A stretch of 64,000 bases of DNA from Fulvivirga imtechensis AK7 (GCF_000331535.1 NZ_AMZN01000049.1:1-64000); one strand, 5' to 3'; shown: positions 26,590-35,676, counted from the first letter of the stretch. Notes: a model not told the origin generated them from the sequence alone. Numbers and translations are program-made.

Positions 26590-28048
26590 CTTGTTTTTGT
26601 CTGACTGTCTTGACCATGGCTGGTGTAACTACTTTTTTGTTATTACCCCAACTGTTATACACATAAGTCAATACATTAGCCACTTCTTCATCGGAAAGCA
26701 CCTGCCTGGTCATTACGCTATTATACTCCTTGCCATTGACCACGATTTTGCCTGATTTACCATTTAGCACGATATCGATGGTCCGGTTCACATCAGCGTT
26801 CAGGTAATCCGAATTGGCCAATGGAGGAAATGCCTCGGCAATACCTTCGCCATTCGCCTGGTGGCAGGCCAGGCAGGTTCTGGCATATACCTGCTTACCG
26901 AATTCAATCTGCTCTTTTACTGAAGAAGCGACTATTTCGCCTCCTGTACCAGGTTCGGCAGGCATTTCCTGAGCGCCACCTCCTTCATGCTCATAGATAC
27001 CGGTTTGCTGAGTCCCTGAATAGATCCTTTTGTTTTCTTCTCCCTGAACATTGAGCATACCCAGCGCTCCTTTGTTGAAAGCTCTGAAAATGGAGTGATC
27101 TACAAGAATTAATGTGCCGGGAACATCCACTTTAAACTCTACAATGGCGGCTCCACCAGCCGGTATCAGCGTGGTTTGCACATTTTCATTGATCAGATTA
27201 CCACCTTCTACATAAACTTTATCAAAGATCTCCCCGATCACATGGAATGATGAAACCAGGTTGGGTCCTCCATTTCCTACATACAGTCTCACCGTTTCGC
27301 CAACATTAGCTGTAATGGCTTTATCACCGGTAAGAGCGCCCACACTACCATTAAATACCACATAATCCGCATCTTCGTCAATGGCTTTATTCATATCAAA
27401 GGGTTGCAGGCCTCGTTTGCCATATTCACCTTTAGTATAGAAGTCGCCCTGCATGATGTAGTATTCTTTATCAACCGGGGGCAACCCTCCTGCCGGCTCC
27501 ACTAGTATGAGGCCGTACATTCCGTTGGCGATATGCATACCTACCGGCGCAGTAGCACAGTGATATACATACAGGCCTTCATTCAATACCTTAAATGAAA
27601 ACTGTATTTCATGTCCCGGAGCTACAAATGAGGATGTAGCCCCACCACCCGGGCCGGTAACCGCATGCAAATCGATATTGTGGGGAAGCTTGTTGTCCGG
27701 GTGATTCTTCAGGTGAAATTCCACCTCATCACCCACGCGTGTTCTGATAAAACTACCGGGCACACTACCTCCGAAAGTCCAATAGATATACTTGACGCCA
27801 TCGGTCATCTCCATTTCCTTCTCTACCACCTCCATATTAACGATAAGCTTTTTTGCAGGCCTTTTTACCACTGATGGCGAAACCATGGGTGGAGCGGTAA
27901 GGTCAGCAACCAACTCTCCCACCACTTCTATTTCTGCGGGATCAGTAGGCTCCGGTTTGTTGTCTGCCACAGATTGACTGCAGCCTGCTAATAATACTCC
28001 CAAGAGCAAGATCAGCACCGGTACGGGAATCTTATGTTTTGTTTTCAT
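26579..28048 (-). CDS. nirK: NirK copper nitrite reductase with C-terminal cytochrome c domain
   Basis: The 489-residue protein has a lipoprotein-like signal ([13 protein letters not shown]) and two cupredoxin domains with the NirK copper ligands in [10 protein letters not shown] (about 127-136), [17 protein letters not shown] (about 162-178) and SSFHVIGE (third type 2 histidine). A C-terminal class I cytochrome c follows, with [11 protein letters not shown] at about 389-399 and a methionine in [11 protein letters not shown]. It reduces nitrite to NO in the periplasm; the tethered haem probably delivers electrons to the type 1 copper. NirK-cytochrome fusions are known in several lineages. It is the first gene of nirK-nirV-sco, with an FNR-like box 58-71 bases upstream. 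Confidence 0.95.
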   Translation of the reverse strand: MKTKHKIPVPVLILLLGVLLAGCSQSVADNKPEPTDPAEIEVVGELVADLTAPPMVSPSVVKRPAKKLIVNMEVVEKEMEMTDGVKYIYWTFGGSVPGSFIRTRVGDEVEFHLKNHPDNKLPHNIDLHAVTGPGGGATSSFVAPGHEIQFSFKVLNEGLYVYHCATAPVGMHIANGMYGLILVEPAGGLPPVDKEYYIMQGDFYTKGEYGKRGLQPFDMNKAIDEDADYVVFNGSVGALTGDKAITANVGETVRLYVGNGGPNLVSSFHVIGEIFDKVYVEGGNLINENVQTTLIPAGGAAIVEFKVDVPGTLILVDHSIFRAFNKGALGMLNVQGEENKRIYSGTQQTGIYEHEGGGAQEMPAEPGTGGEIVASSVKEQIEFGKQVYARTCLACHQANGEGIAEAFPPLANSDYLNADVNRTIDIVLNGKSGKIVVNGKEYNSVMTRQVLSDEEVANVLTYVYNSWGNNKKVVTPAMVKTVRQKQDAL

Positions 28049-28105
28049 TTTTATAAAATTAAGGTTGAGTAAAATACGCTGGGAGAAATTTAGTAATACA
28101 TGACT

Positions 28106-28119
28106 TTAATCATTATCAA
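28106..28119 (-). promoter_or_regulatory. FNR/Crp-like box upstream of nirK
   Basis: On the minus strand TTGATAATGATTAA matches TTGAT-N4-ATCAA at nine of ten defined positions. It is centred about 64 bases upstream of the nirK start, within the short gap after the ric stop codon. Confidence 0.6.
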
Positions 28120-28127
28120 ACATGATG

Positions 28128-28850
28128 TTAGACACCTTCTTGCTTTTCCATTTCTATCACCTTGGGGAAAAGGATGTTGTTTTCAAGATGTATATGACGG
28201 TGCAGGTCATTTTCAAAATCGCGCAACTTCTGGTAAAGCACTCTGTAGGTAGTGCAGGCGCTTGCCGGTGGTGTGTACCCGGAGCTTAGCTCTGAGATAG
28301 ACCTCATGATCTCTCCGGCATTGTCATGCTCTTCCATCATCATCTTCACAGGATTTTCCAATGAACCGAACGATGCCGGAACAAGGTCAACTCCGCCTCT
28401 TGCTGCTGCAACAAGCTTTTTAATATAAGGGAAAAGCACTACCTCTTCTTTCTGCAGGTGAGGAAGCAGTTCACTGGCCAATTCATGGATCTGCCTGTTA
28501 ACCTCGATCGTCTCTGGATGTGCACCACCATGTACACGAGATACTTTGTATGAATACTGTACCAGTAGTGGAAGGTGCTCTTTCACATAAGCATGATGTA
28601 TTTCAATGATATAATCTGCAAGACGATCAGGCGACCAACTGTCAAAATCCTGATCGTGATCCTTATTGACAATCACACGATTTAGCTCGTCAATGATATT
28701 GTTACAGTCGAGTTTCTTTTTCCGGCAGGCCTCTTCTATACTCACACCTCCACCACAACAAAAATCTATTCCATATTTTTTGAATACATCAGCATACCGG
28801 TAATCCTCCGCCACAAGTCTTCCTACTTTTTTATCTTTTAAATGTTCCAT
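28128..28850 (-). CDS. ric: RIC (ScdA/YtfE) di-iron iron-sulfur repair protein
   Basis: The preferred start is the ATG at 28850 (MEHLKDKK), giving 240 residues, a typical RIC length; the frame extends to 28880. The N-terminal ScdA_N domain carries YGIDFCCGGG (about 26-35) with the conserved cysteines, followed by a hemerythrin-like four-helix domain with histidine and glutamate ligands in IHHAYVKEHL, LPHLQKEE, EEHDNAGE and HRHIHLENN. RIC repairs iron-sulfur clusters damaged by NO or oxidants and is induced by nitrosative stress. Its place next to nirK, with no nitric oxide reductase in view, fits protection from NO. Confidence 0.9.
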   Translation of the reverse strand: MEHLKDKKVGRLVAEDYRYADVFKKYGIDFCCGGGVSIEEACRKKKLDCNNIIDELNRVIVNKDHDQDFDSWSPDRLADYIIEIHHAYVKEHLPLLVQYSYKVSRVHGGAHPETIEVNRQIHELASELLPHLQKEEVVLFPYIKKLVAAARGGVDLVPASFGSLENPVKMMMEEHDNAGEIMRSISELSSGYTPPASACTTYRVLYQKLRDFENDLHRHIHLENNILFPKVIEMEKQEGV

Positions 28851-29042
28851 GATCTGAATTTGATTTTTAAATTTTATCAAAGTTCAGAAGGGATCAGCCC
28901 TGCTCTTATGACTCAAAGCATAAAAAAGCAACTATTCTATGCCCATCTTTATAATCTGTTTACCTGAAGTTTTAGGGCCCACGGCAGGAAGAGGGATGCA
29001 CAGGTAAGCAATACCAGTGGATCTTTTCAGCATATTACTGAC

Positions 29043-29068
29043 CAGGATCATATCATCACATGAACCTG
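29043..29068. promoter_or_regulatory. Imperfect inverted repeat in the ric-porin gap
   Basis: CAGGATCA and TGAACCTG are near-complementary arms (one mismatch) separated by ten bases, inside the 279-base divergent gap. It may be an operator for either gene; no match to the FNR pattern. Closer to ric, TTTGAT (28859-28864) and ATCAAA (28876-28881) also form an inverted pair with eleven-base spacing. Confidence 0.25.
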
Positions 29069-29129
29069 CTCATAGTTTGAGCCCCAAAAAGTTGAAAACT
29101 TCGAACCCATATGAAAACAATTATTTCTT

Positions 29130-30410
29130 ATGGTGAAGATCTATATCATTTTACTGGTAGTTATTACAGGAACCATCAATATTTCCCAGGCTCAGTTTTC
29201 TGTTTCAGGAGAGTTCAGACCAAGGGCAGAGTATAGGCACGGCTTCAAAAATTTGCCGGTGGCGGGCCAGGAAGAGGCTTTCTTTATCGACCAAAGAACG
29301 CGGCTCAACCTGTCTTACGTGGACGAAAAGTATGATTTAAAGATAGTTTTCCAGGATGTAAGAACGTGGGGAAGTCAACCTCAATTGGCGGATAATGATG
29401 GAAGCCTGACTACCCTTCACGAGGCGTGGGCACGGGTACAGTTGTTTGATCATGTTGCCGTTAAGCTTGGCCGACAGGAAATTGTTTATGATGATCATCG
29501 CATATTTGGTAACGTAGACTGGGCGCAACAGGCCAGAAGCCATGATGCCGCTATTTTCATTTTCAAACCGAAAAATATGGAGCTGAACCTGGGGTTGGCA
29601 TACAACCAGGATGGGCCTCAGCTCAACACCACTTTTTATACTGTTGCTAACAGCTATAAAACCTTCCAGTACCTCTGGGGAAACCGGAAATTTGGAAATA
29701 TTCAGATCAGCGCTTTACTACTCAACAACGGTAGGCAAGGTGGATCGCCCGATGACTTTAAAACCTACTACAGCCAGACTTTTGGCCCACGTACCGGCTA
29801 CAACCGCGGCAATTTTAAGGTCAATTTTGCAGTTTATAAACAAACTGGTGAGGAACCCGATGCAAGTACGGACATCAATGCTACATACATTGGGCTGGAT
29901 CTTACTTATTCTGTAATGGAAAATACTTCCGTCACGGCCGGACTTGAGTACCTCACAGGAAATAACCCCACCGATATTGATAACGAAAACAATGCCTTTA
30001 ACCCCTTTTATGGCACTAATCATAAATTCAATGGTCTCATGGACTACTTCTATGTTGGTAATCATCTCGGTAGCGTAGGGCTTCAGGATATATTTATAAC
30101 ACTCAACCAAAAAATGGGTAACGTATCTGCCAACCTATCTACACACTTCTTTAGCGCGGCTGAAGCACCATACAACATTCAAAACAATGAAACACTGGAT
30201 AAATACCTTGGCACTGAGGTTGATCTTTTCTTCACCTTCAATACCGGTAAAGATATCAGCTTACAAGGTGGTTATTCACATATGTTGGCCACTTCTTCCA
30301 TGGAGGCAGTGAAAGGCGGCAACAAAAATGAGACCAGCAACTGGGCATGGCTCATGCTCACTATCAAGCCATTGTTTTTTACCACAGAAAAAGATAAAGA
30401 CGCTAATTAG
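29130..30410 (+). CDS. Alginate-export-type outer-membrane porin
   Basis: A 426-residue protein with a signal peptide (IYIILLVVITGTINISQAQF) and a beta-barrel resembling the alginate_exp family: FRPRAEYRHGF near the start, RTRLNLSYVDEKYDLKIVFQD (read in pieces) and VAVKLGRQEIVYDDHRIFGNVDW. Members of this family are substrate-specific porins. It is divergent from ric, with a 279-base gap between them, and follows the nitrite reduction genes, so it may let nitrite or another anion in. This link is inferred from position only. The actual substrate is unknown. Confidence 0.75.
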   Translation: MVKIYIILLVVITGTINISQAQFSVSGEFRPRAEYRHGFKNLPVAGQEEAFFIDQRTRLNLSYVDEKYDLKIVFQDVRTWGSQPQLADNDGSLTTLHEAWARVQLFDHVAVKLGRQEIVYDDHRIFGNVDWAQQARSHDAAIFIFKPKNMELNLGLAYNQDGPQLNTTFYTVANSYKTFQYLWGNRKFGNIQISALLLNNGRQGGSPDDFKTYYSQTFGPRTGYNRGNFKVNFAVYKQTGEEPDASTDINATYIGLDLTYSVMENTSVTAGLEYLTGNNPTDIDNENNAFNPFYGTNHKFNGLMDYFYVGNHLGSVGLQDIFITLNQKMGNVSANLSTHFFSAAEAPYNIQNNETLDKYLGTEVDLFFTFNTGKDISLQGGYSHMLATSSMEAVKGGNKNETSNWAWLMLTIKPLFFTTEKDKDAN

Positions 30411-30417
30411 TGTTTGT

Positions 30418-30535
30418 AAGAAAACGTCAATGTCTGCGTTACGCTTGTCCCAAAAATACTCATCCACAGGGGGCTCCGTTTTTTGGGACTTCATCCCGCT
30501 GTTTACGAGGAACGTTTTCTTAAAGCCACTTGGAG
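30418..30535. repeat. Dispersed inverted-repeat element, family A, copy 1
   Basis: The element begins AAGAAAACGTCAATG, has CTGCGTTACGCTTGTCCC and CAAAAATACTCATCC inside, and ends ACGTTTTCTTAAAGCCACTTGG. It lies in the convergent gap between the porin and the hydrolase. Other copies are at 35377-35500 and 36863-37055, with a partial copy near 32620-32665. Confidence 0.7.
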
Positions 30536-30545
30536 TTTATAGAGA

Positions 30546-31511
30546 CTATTTAGCATCCTGTTGTTCCAGCCAGTTCAAAATTATCTGGTTTGTTTCATCC
30601 GGTTTTTCTTGCTGGATCCAGTGACCACAATCTATACTTGCCACTTCCACATTGGGCACAAACTCTGGTAATCTTTCTGACTTAGGAATCATATCACGAT
30701 TGCCATAGATCATAAGTGTCGGATGTTGGATGATTGGGTTCACGTCCGCTAATAAGTGCCAGTTGCGGTCAAGGTTTCTATACCAATTTATACTTCCTGT
30801 AAACCCTGATGATTCGAAAGATGAAACGAAAACGGCCAGTTCGCTGTCGCTCATGATAGACTCACCGAGTGGTTTTTCTGTGTTGGCGAGATTGATCATC
30901 AACATTCCTGGTTCAGGCGGTGCGGGAGGTAAGTTTTTGCGGAACATATTGCGAAGGAACTGCGATGTTTTTTCTTCCAATATAGCGTCTGCTACTCCCG
31001 GTTGTCGATTGAAGTGAACAAAATAGAAATCTCCTCCAAATACTTCTTCCATGAACTCGATCCAGGGTTTTTCTCCACGCTCCTGATAAGGCAAAGCCAG
31101 GTTTATCACTTTGTTTACCCGCTCTGGCTGCAATAGTGACAGGCTCCAAACGACATTGGCGCCCCAATCATGACCGACAAACGTAGCGTCTTCATATCCG
31201 TAGTGATCGAGGAGTGCTACGAGATCCCCGGTCAAGTGTTCAATATCATAATCCGTTACTTCAGTCGGACGAGAAGAGTTACCATAACCACGCTGATTTG
31301 GAACAATGACATGGTAGCCGGCTTTGACAAGGGAAGGAATCTGATAACGCCAGGAAAACGCATGCTCTGGAAAGCCATGACAGAGTACGATAGGTTTACC
31401 AACATTTTGTTTACCTGCTTCAAATACTTCCAGTTCTACACCATTGACTGAAATCATTGTGGGCTTTGGAAATTCGATCGGAATAAATCTTGTGTTAATT
31501 ACGTTTGTCAT
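30546..31511 (-). CDS. Epoxide-hydrolase-like alpha/beta hydrolase
   Basis: The 321-residue protein has the alpha/beta-hydrolase fold with the oxyanion motif HGFPEHAFSW (about 44-53), the nucleophile elbow GHDWGANV (about 113-120; Asp nucleophile as in epoxide hydrolases and haloalkane dehalogenases), a cap domain and a terminal histidine in CGHWIQQEKP (about 297-306). The HDWG sequence and length point to a soluble epoxide hydrolase. It is 78 bases downstream of the WYL regulator gene on the same strand and may be controlled by it. The natural substrate is not known. Confidence 0.82.
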   Translation of the reverse strand: MTNVINTRFIPIEFPKPTMISVNGVELEVFEAGKQNVGKPIVLCHGFPEHAFSWRYQIPSLVKAGYHVIVPNQRGYGNSSRPTEVTDYDIEHLTGDLVALLDHYGYEDATFVGHDWGANVVWSLSLLQPERVNKVINLALPYQERGEKPWIEFMEEVFGGDFYFVHFNRQPGVADAILEEKTSQFLRNMFRKNLPPAPPEPGMLMINLANTEKPLGESIMSDSELAVFVSSFESSGFTGSINWYRNLDRNWHLLADVNPIIQHPTLMIYGNRDMIPKSERLPEFVPNVEVASIDCGHWIQQEKPDETNQIILNWLEQQDAK

Positions 31512-31589
31512 TCTTTTTATTGTTTAAAATTAATATAACACAAACGTAAAACCGGTCGGTGACAGCCCTATGTCAAGGGTCAGTTTGAA

Positions 31590-32279
31590 TTATTGGTATT
31601 TGTCAAAATACTCTTGTAACGTCAAATTGTGAGGTTCAAAATTTTCTGATAGAACTTCCATCTTGTGTATCCGGTCCGGGCGAAAAAATCGAAATTCCTT
31701 CCGCAAGCGGCACCACGCAATCAAGTACCAGTTATCAGCACTTAATATAGCAAATGGCTCAATCTCTCTGTCAGTGGTAATGCCCTCCTTATTGATATAC
31801 CGTATTTTGACCAGCTTGTAATTGGTGAGTGCATTTTGTAGATCAGACAAATTGCTGCTGTTTCTTTTTTGATTAAGAGCCTCGTCATATTGAGTTCTAT
31901 CAGCTAATAAATTGGCTTTATCTTGAATAGTATATCTGAGAATCGACTTGATTTTATCAATTGCCTCTGCATAATCCTGTACAAAAGAGGCATCTTTACT
32001 TTTCAATACGAGCTGTTCTGCCAGTATTAAAGCATTGGCTTGCTTTTCGGTAAACATGATTGGTGGAATTCTATAGCCCTCCATTAAATTGTACCCCTTG
32101 CCTTCTTCAGTCAAGATAGGGACACCCGCCTTTTCCAAGGTTTTGATATCTCTGTAGATGGTTCGAGTGCTGACACCAAATTTGTCAGCAAGACTTGCTG
32201 CTGTCAACCTTCTTTTGGTCTGCAACTGTATTAATATGGCAGTCAGTCTCGATATTCTTTTGACTTCATCTCCCTCCAT
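31590..32279 (-). CDS. WYL-domain transcriptional regulator (YafY-like)
   Basis: A 229-residue protein with an N-terminal helix-turn-helix of DeoR type (KRISRLTAILIQLQTKRRLT then SLADKFGVSTRTIYRDI, about 8-45), a linker and a C-terminal WYL domain with LIAWCRLRKEFRFFRPDRI (about 188-206), where the ligand-binding region is usually found. Members of this family regulate catabolic or defence-related genes. It precedes the epoxide-hydrolase-like gene, so a local regulatory link is likely. Nothing suggests a defence island here. Its own promoter lies in the intron-remnant-containing gap upstream. Confidence 0.82.
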   Translation of the reverse strand: MEGDEVKRISRLTAILIQLQTKRRLTAASLADKFGVSTRTIYRDIKTLEKAGVPILTEEGKGYNLMEGYRIPPIMFTEKQANALILAEQLVLKSKDASFVQDYAEAIDKIKSILRYTIQDKANLLADRTQYDEALNQKRNSSNLSDLQNALTNYKLVKIRYINKEGITTDREIEPFAILSADNWYLIAWCRLRKEFRFFRPDRIHKMEVLSENFEPHNLTLQEYFDKYQ

Positions 32280-32414
32280 TCAGTATTTGTTGAATTTCGT
32301 TTCTATACAACATCAAGCTATGATGAGTATGCGCTCCAGTTGCTAAAAGCACCGAAGTTTCTGACTTACACTGTCAAATCAAAGGACTCTGATCGCATAT
32401 TCATTTTAGTGTTT

Positions 32415-32615
32415 GTGTGTGCCCAGCATGGGCATCAGGTAATCGAAGGTACCAAAAAATTCCAGAGGGTGAAAGTCCCTTATGTGCGGGGAGTAGTGTC
32501 CTGAAGCATTAGCAAGTCGCAAGTTCGATTACTTTGAAGCATAGAGTGAAGGAAGCGAGACTGCAAACCCCGGTTCCAACGAATTGGAATTGAAGTCCTT
32601 CCTTGACTTAACACG
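32415..32615 (+). mobile_element. Truncated group II intron 5' region
   Basis: The stretch starts with a GTGTG 5' boundary (about 32415-32421) followed by CCCAGCATGGGC, and contains GGGTGAAAGTCCC, GTGCGGGGAGTAGTGTCC, AGCAAGTCGCAAGTTC, GGAAGCGAGACTGCAAACCC and GGTTCCAACGAATTGGAATT, which read like domain I of a bacterial group II intron. No reverse transcriptase gene or domain V/VI follows; the plus-strand sequence stops being intron-like at about 32615. It is therefore a remnant. The call rests on sequence memory, so a covariance search is needed. Confidence 0.6.
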
Positions 32616-32619
32616 CCCA

Positions 32620-32665
32620 TGATCTGCGCTACGTTTGCGCCAAAATGCTCATCCTGACGGAACTC
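32620..32665. repeat. Partial copy of repeat family A
   Basis: TCTGCGCTACGTTTGCGCC and CAAAATGCTCATCCTGAC resemble the internal part of the family A copies at 30418 and 35377. Terminal inverted arms are missing. Together with the intron remnant it fills the 439-base gap between the WYL gene and ccoS. Confidence 0.45.
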
Positions 32666-32718
32666 CGGACTGAAAAGCCTGCTTGAGATGCTTATAATTG
32701 ATCAGGAATAATGCCATA

Positions 32719-32922
32719 TTAATCATCACGGTTATGGTGTGTTGCCTCTGCCTGCTGACTGGTATTTTCTGTACCCCGTTTCTTCTTATCATCAAAAAGC
32801 ATACGCATTGATGGTGTAACGGTATCATCAAACTGTCCGCTTTTGTTAGCCCAAATGAACAGCGCCAGAAAACCTCCTGCCACCACCATACTTACTATGA
32901 TCAGAACAAATATTACCGACAT
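32719..32922 (-). CDS. ccoS: CcoS, cbb3 oxidase maturation protein
   Basis: The preferred start at 32922 (MSVIFVLIIVSMVVAGGFLA) gives 67 residues with one N-terminal membrane helix followed by FIWANKSGQFDD, the conserved CcoS/FixS core, and a charged tail. CcoS is required to insert cofactors into CcoN. A longer frame begins at 32946 but would overlap ccoI. The chosen ATG lies one base after the ccoI stop (TAG at 32924-32926), so the two are transcribed and translated together. It is separated from the ccoNO genes by the nir and nos genes. Confidence 0.85.
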   Translation of the reverse strand: MSVIFVLIIVSMVVAGGFLALFIWANKSGQFDDTVTPSMRMLFDDKKKRGTENTSQQAEATHHNRDD

Positions 32923-32923
32923 G

Positions 32924-35335
32924 CTATAGATGTTTTTTACGTGCAAAAAAGTTACTGGTAAGTGTTGTAAACCCTACCACTGAAATACTGCTCAGAGGCA
33001 TTAGTATGGCGGCAAATATGGGTGTCAGCGCTCCCGCCACAGCAAAGCTCAAGCCAACTACATTGTATAAAAAGGAGATAATAAAACTGGCTATAACGAT
33101 TTTTCTGCCATAGCGGGCATAATCCATATACTTAGCCAGATGCTTAAGCTGGTTGCCTTCCAGTATACCATCGCAGGCGGGAGAAAATGAGGAGGCATCC
33201 TCGCTGACTGCTATGCCCACATTGCTCTGTTTCAGCGCCCCTGCATCATTAAGCCCATCACCCAGCATCATTACTTTATGGCCTCTTTGTTGAAGTTCCT
33301 TAATGTGGTTCAACTTATCTTGCGGCTGCTGCCTGAAATACATTTCAGTGCCCCTGGGAAAGATCGTTTGAAGGTACGCACGCTCATGGTCATTATCCCC
33401 CGATAAAACCGCTAATTTATAGCCTGTCAACTGATCCACCAATGCTTTAAGTCCTTCGCGATAGCGGTTGTTCGTTTCAAAGTAACCCCTCTGCTGCCCA
33501 TCGATACTCAAATACACTCTTCCAGCCTTACCTTCATGATTGGCCCCTGTAAATTCTGCCTTACCCAGCCTCAGCACATGCCCGTCTACCCGTCCGCAAA
33601 GGCCGTTCCCGGGCACTTCGCTAAATTCTGTAATAACAAATTCTGTATCTGCTCTCAGGCTTTTCCTGATCTTCTGGCTGATCGGATGCACAGAATTTTC
33701 TACCAGCTTACGGACCCATCCTGCTTCCTTTTCTGACAAAGGGTCGCCTGCAAAAAGTACTTTGCCTTCACTGCTTTCGGTAAGGGTGCCTGTCTTGTCA
33801 AAAACTATAGTATCTACGGCTACCATCTTTTCCGTGGCATATGCATTTTTCAGGTAAAGCTTATTTCTGCCAAAGATCCGCAGGGTATGGCCGTTGGTAA
33901 AGGGAGCCGAAAGCGCTAATGCACATGGGCAGGCCACAATCAAAATAGCAGCGATTACCTGCCACATGCCGGCAGGATCAATAAAATACCACACCAATCC
34001 GGCTACAAAGGCAATGCTCAAAATTATCGCAGTAAAATATTTACTGATCTTATTAGTGATCTCCTCCGTACCCAGGTCATCGGTATCTTTAAAAGCCTGA
34101 TTGTTCCATAGTGAGGTGAGATAACTTTGTGAGCTCGGCCGTGTGATGCGAACTACAATACGCTCCCCTACCTGGCGTCCCCCGGCATACAGTTGCTCTC
34201 CTCCTTTCACCACCACCGCCTTTTCTTCACCGGTCACGAAGCTATAATCAATATTCGCCTGATCGCTCAACAGTATGGCATCGGCAGGTATGATCTCCTG
34301 GTTTCTCACCATTACCTCATCGCCGGGCTTCAATTCAGCAATAGGAATAGCAGTCGTAATGCCCTGTTCGATCCTGGTGGCTGCCAATGGAAAGTATGAC
34401 TTATAGTCGCGCTCAAAGGAAAGGTTGTCATAGGTCTTGCTCTGAAACCATTTACCTATCAGCAGAAAAAATATCAATCCCCCTAACGAATCAAGATAAC
34501 CGGCCCCTGTCTGGCTGACAATCTCATACAGACTCCTTCCAAATAGCGCCACAATACCTAAAGCGATCGGCACGTCTATATTGATAAACCTCCTTTTCAG
34601 GCCTTTGTAAGCAGACTGGAAGTATCCTTTACCGGAATAGAAGATAACCGGCAGCACCAATACCACATTCAGGTAAGCAAAAAATGTTTTGAAGGAGTCA
34701 TCCATCGACTCATCAATGCCCAGGTACTCAGGAAAGCTCAATAGCATGATGTTGCCAAAGCAAAAAGCAGCCACACCGATTTTCAATGCAAGACCGGAAC
34801 TGCCGGAACTCCTTCTTTTATCCTCAGCCTCGTCCATATTGAACTGCGGAGGATACCCCATGGAAGACAACAAACCTGCCAACTCCGGCAACTTTATCAC
34901 TTGTGGATTGTAATGTACCTCTGCCGTCCTTTTAAGGAAGTTTACCTGGGCCTGTATCACCCCAGAATGAAAATCTGAGAGGTTTTCCAGCACATAGACA
35001 CACGAACTACAATGTATGTCAGGCAAAGAAAGTTGAATAATATTATGTTTCTCCGACCGGAACCGGAGCAGTTTGTTCCTTATTTCTTCATTCTCAAGAA
35101 AATCGTACTTTCCAGCGAGGTGCGGGTTTGCCTTGTTTCTACTTTCATAAAGTTCTCTGAGATCATCCGTTTGAAAGAGTTCGTAAACCGTTTTGCACCC
35201 TGTACAGCAAAAATGCTTCCCGTCATACACAATATGCTCCTGCCTGCACAGGTCTTCACAGTGATGGCATTTCAGCTTTTCATCTACATACTCCTCAGCC
35301 GCTATCATCTTACCATACTGACTTTGCAAAGGCAT
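32924..35335 (-). CDS. ccoI: CcoI/FixI copper-transporting P-type ATPase
   Basis: An 803-residue P1B-type ATPase. The N-terminus has an extra cysteine-rich segment CHHCEDLC and FCCTGCKTVYELF (about 18-50), then a heavy-metal-associated domain with HCSSCVYVL (about 110-118), eight membrane helices including the CPC motif ACPCALALSAPF (about 467), phosphorylation motif DKTGTLTE (about 508) and hinge GDGLNDAGAL. The enzyme delivers copper to the cbb3 oxidase and possibly other cuproenzymes here (NirK, NosZ). It is paired with ccoS. Length and all motifs indicate an intact gene. Confidence 0.93.
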   Translation of the reverse strand: MPLQSQYGKMIAAEEYVDEKLKCHHCEDLCRQEHIVYDGKHFCCTGCKTVYELFQTDDLRELYESRNKANPHLAGKYDFLENEEIRNKLLRFRSEKHNIIQLSLPDIHCSSCVYVLENLSDFHSGVIQAQVNFLKRTAEVHYNPQVIKLPELAGLLSSMGYPPQFNMDEAEDKRRSSGSSGLALKIGVAAFCFGNIMLLSFPEYLGIDESMDDSFKTFFAYLNVVLVLPVIFYSGKGYFQSAYKGLKRRFINIDVPIALGIVALFGRSLYEIVSQTGAGYLDSLGGLIFFLLIGKWFQSKTYDNLSFERDYKSYFPLAATRIEQGITTAIPIAELKPGDEVMVRNQEIIPADAILLSDQANIDYSFVTGEEKAVVVKGGEQLYAGGRQVGERIVVRITRPSSQSYLTSLWNNQAFKDTDDLGTEEITNKISKYFTAIILSIAFVAGLVWYFIDPAGMWQVIAAILIVACPCALALSAPFTNGHTLRIFGRNKLYLKNAYATEKMVAVDTIVFDKTGTLTESSEGKVLFAGDPLSEKEAGWVRKLVENSVHPISQKIRKSLRADTEFVITEFSEVPGNGLCGRVDGHVLRLGKAEFTGANHEGKAGRVYLSIDGQQRGYFETNNRYREGLKALVDQLTGYKLAVLSGDNDHERAYLQTIFPRGTEMYFRQQPQDKLNHIKELQQRGHKVMMLGDGLNDAGALKQSNVGIAVSEDASSFSPACDGILEGNQLKHLAKYMDYARYGRKIVIASFIISFLYNVVGLSFAVAGALTPIFAAILMPLSSISVVGFTTLTSNFFARKKHL

Positions 35336-35376
35336 AGTTGCCCCTGATGGTGGATATAAAAATTATCTGGTGTCTC

Positions 35377-35500
35377 AAGAAAACGTCAATGCCTTCGTTA
35401 CGCTTGCCTCCAAAATGCTCTTCCCGACACCTGTACATGCCTCCCGCTTTTGGCGACTTCACAAGCCTTGACCTTGACGTTTTCTTAAAGTCACTTAGGG
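35377..35500. repeat. Dispersed inverted-repeat element, family A, copy 2
   Basis: This copy has perfect 13-bp ends AAGAAAACGTCAA (35377-35389) and TTGACGTTTTCTT (35474-35486). It fills the 341-base gap between the ccoI start and the broken kinase gene. The flanking TGGTGTCTC also precedes the copy at 36863, so the true element may extend slightly outward. Confidence 0.75.
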
Positions 35501-35676
35501 TTTTCTTAAAGATACTATCTAAAACTAAAACAGGGTAGTCCACTATCTTCCGGCCCCATCGCGTGATTTGTAAAAATATTTTTTTAAGCATTGGATTGTA
35601 TATATTAAACAACCCAAAGTACCTCAATTGGAGCCCTTATCAGAAAGAGATAGGTCACCCGGAAACATGATCTTTG

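Noticed and set aside
28859-28881. TTTGAT and ATCAAA inverted pair near the ric start
   Set aside because: Spacing of eleven bases does not fit the FNR pattern and the region is AT-rich, so chance is likely.
32924-32946. Longer ccoS start overlapping ccoI
   Set aside because: The ATG at 32922 gives the normal CcoS length and directly precedes the membrane helix.
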